A stretch of DNA of 64,000 nucleotides from Hirudinaria manillensis (Eukaryota > Annelida > Clitellata > Hirudinida > Hirudinidae). This document shows positions 63,929 to 64,000 of the stretch, in pieces; position 1 is the first letter of the stretch, and every line of letters begins with the position of its first letter. The notes under the pieces were generated by a model. The model was given only the letters and a program-made list of their open reading frames with translations, searched no databases and had not been told where the DNA came from. Both the position numbers and the translations under genes were made by a program. The stretch covers positions 6,519,001 to 6,583,000 of the forward strand of contig CM067537.1 of assembly GCA_034509925.1 (NCBI GenBank), in the 5' to 3' direction.

Positions 63929-63994
<66 letters not shown>

Positions 63995-64000
63995 CAACAA
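57541..64000 (-). CDS. OPA1: OPA1 mitochondrial dynamin-like GTPase, C-terminal two-thirds (5' part outside)
   Basis: Inner-membrane GTPase that drives mitochondrial fusion and cristae shaping. Exons run right to left: 63559-63635 ([18 protein letters not shown]), 63112-63185 ([20 protein letters not shown], with the G3 motif DLPG), 62730-62829 ([20 protein letters not shown]), 62433-62565 ([12 protein letters not shown], with the G4 motif TKVD), 62152-62215 ([20 protein letters not shown]), 61795-61887, 61569-61687 ([19 protein letters not shown]), 61373-61440, 61123-61198, 60957-61049, 60617-60708, 60250-60419, 60076-60187, 59730-59870, 59390-59534, 58893-59057, 58466-58600, 57945-58050 and 57541-57603. 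The stalk and the C-terminal GED-like helices are complete (ECN-type VILFWRIN block, then [18 protein letters not shown], ending [12 protein letters not shown]). The P-loop and the mitochondrial targeting region lie beyond the right edge. A run of eight serines (about 60355-60378) interrupts the stalk. Confidence 0.93.
57868..57922. repeat. CAT then ATT trinucleotide repeat
   Basis: Located in the last OPA1 intron, next to the exon at 57945-58050. Confidence 0.8.
59686..59711. repeat. CAA trinucleotide repeat
   Basis: About eight CAA units in an OPA1 intron. Antisense frames read poly-Cys or poly-Leu and are artefacts. Confidence 0.85.
60510..60575. repeat. Short element with AGCGCC/GGCGCT inverted ends
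   Basis: tatatagcgccgtgcacgtg and ggggcgctggattataaat form an imperfect inverted repeat set in an AT-rich OPA1 intron. It resembles the tatatagcgcc...ggcgctttacat type of short dispersed repeat known from many marine invertebrate genomes; this is recalled, not searched. Confidence 0.45.
60852..60950. repeat. CAT/CAC trinucleotide repeat
   Basis: Imperfect catcatcaccaccacc array in an OPA1 intron, ending seven bases before the exon at about 60957. Confidence 0.9.
61901..61971. repeat. ATG trinucleotide microsatellite
   Basis: About 22 GAT/ATG units with a taatgataacgac interruption, in an OPA1 intron. Confidence 0.95.
63464..63556. repeat. CACCAAT/CATC simple repeat
   Basis: accatcaccaatcacc units grading into catcatc, up to the OPA1 exon at 63559. 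Confidence 0.85.
63803..63992. repeat. ATT microsatellite with periodic ATGCAATT
   Basis: Five copies of ATGCAATT (63803, 63840, 63868, 63893, 63924) are each followed by ATT runs. The last run is nearly pure ATT to 63992. It lies in an OPA1 intron. Confidence 0.9.

Noticed and set aside
57541..64000. Mitofusin or classical dynamin instead of OPA1
   Set aside because: [16 protein letters not shown], the [10 protein letters not shown] block and the C-terminal helices match OPA1; no pleckstrin or transmembrane hairpin of the other families is present.
1..64000. CRISPR arrays, bacterial operons, viral or transposase genes
   Set aside because: Short tandem repeats are microsatellites without spacers, and no transposase, reverse transcriptase or viral protein could be read in either strand.

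Overview
The window is AT-rich nuclear DNA of an animal. Genes are split by many introns with GT/AG ends, microsatellites (ATT, ATG/CAT, CATC and AT types) are abundant, and the proteins are typical metazoan ones (ninein, OPA1, Mediator MED8, COX5A, ATOS/FAM214, WDR61, NUBP1/NUBP2). Intron density and protein divergence would suit an invertebrate such as a lophotrochozoan (leech- or annelid-like), but the species cannot be fixed from sequence alone. I see no bacterial, viral or CRISPR content.

Layout, left to right. 263-1690 (-): 5' part of WDR61/SKI8, running off the left edge. 2695-12107 (-): a ninein-like EF-hand/coiled-coil protein, with an intronless MED8 gene (4275-5000, +) nested in one of its introns. 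12583-19460 (-): about 19 exons that read in frame through a whole NUBP1-like protein and then a whole NUBP2-like protein, so the two halves of the cytosolic iron-sulfur assembly scaffold look fused into one gene. 20516-21206 (-): COX5A. 22726-23319 (-) and 23641-24892 (+): a divergent pair, an unrecognised basic/Ser-rich protein and a one-finger C2H2 protein. 25397-27286 (-): membrane-anchored glycerophosphodiester phosphodiesterase. 27917-31061 (-): YtcJ-type amidohydrolase. 32131-46426 (+): ATOS (FAM214) with a tiny first coding exon and a 7.3 kb first intron. 47259-49969 (-): conserved-looking protein of unknown family. 50876-about 52480 (-): Ser-rich protein with three PPxY motifs. 52869-56771 (+): MFS transporter of MFSD8/CLN7 type. 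57541 to beyond 64000 (-): OPA1 dynamin-like GTPase, whose N-terminal part lies outside the window.

The genes do not form an operon. Themes that recur are mitochondria and iron-sulfur biology (COX5A, OPA1, NUBP fusion) and endolysosomal or lipid functions (MFSD8-like, GDPD, PPxY adaptor), but the adjacency is probably incidental. The strongest novelties are the NUBP1-NUBP2 fusion, the nested intronless MED8, the many 5' splice sites with T at +3 (GTTTG/GTTGG), the giant ATOS first intron, and the unassigned protein at 47259-49969. Exon limits were worked out by hand from homology, frame and splice sites, and may be off by a few bases.
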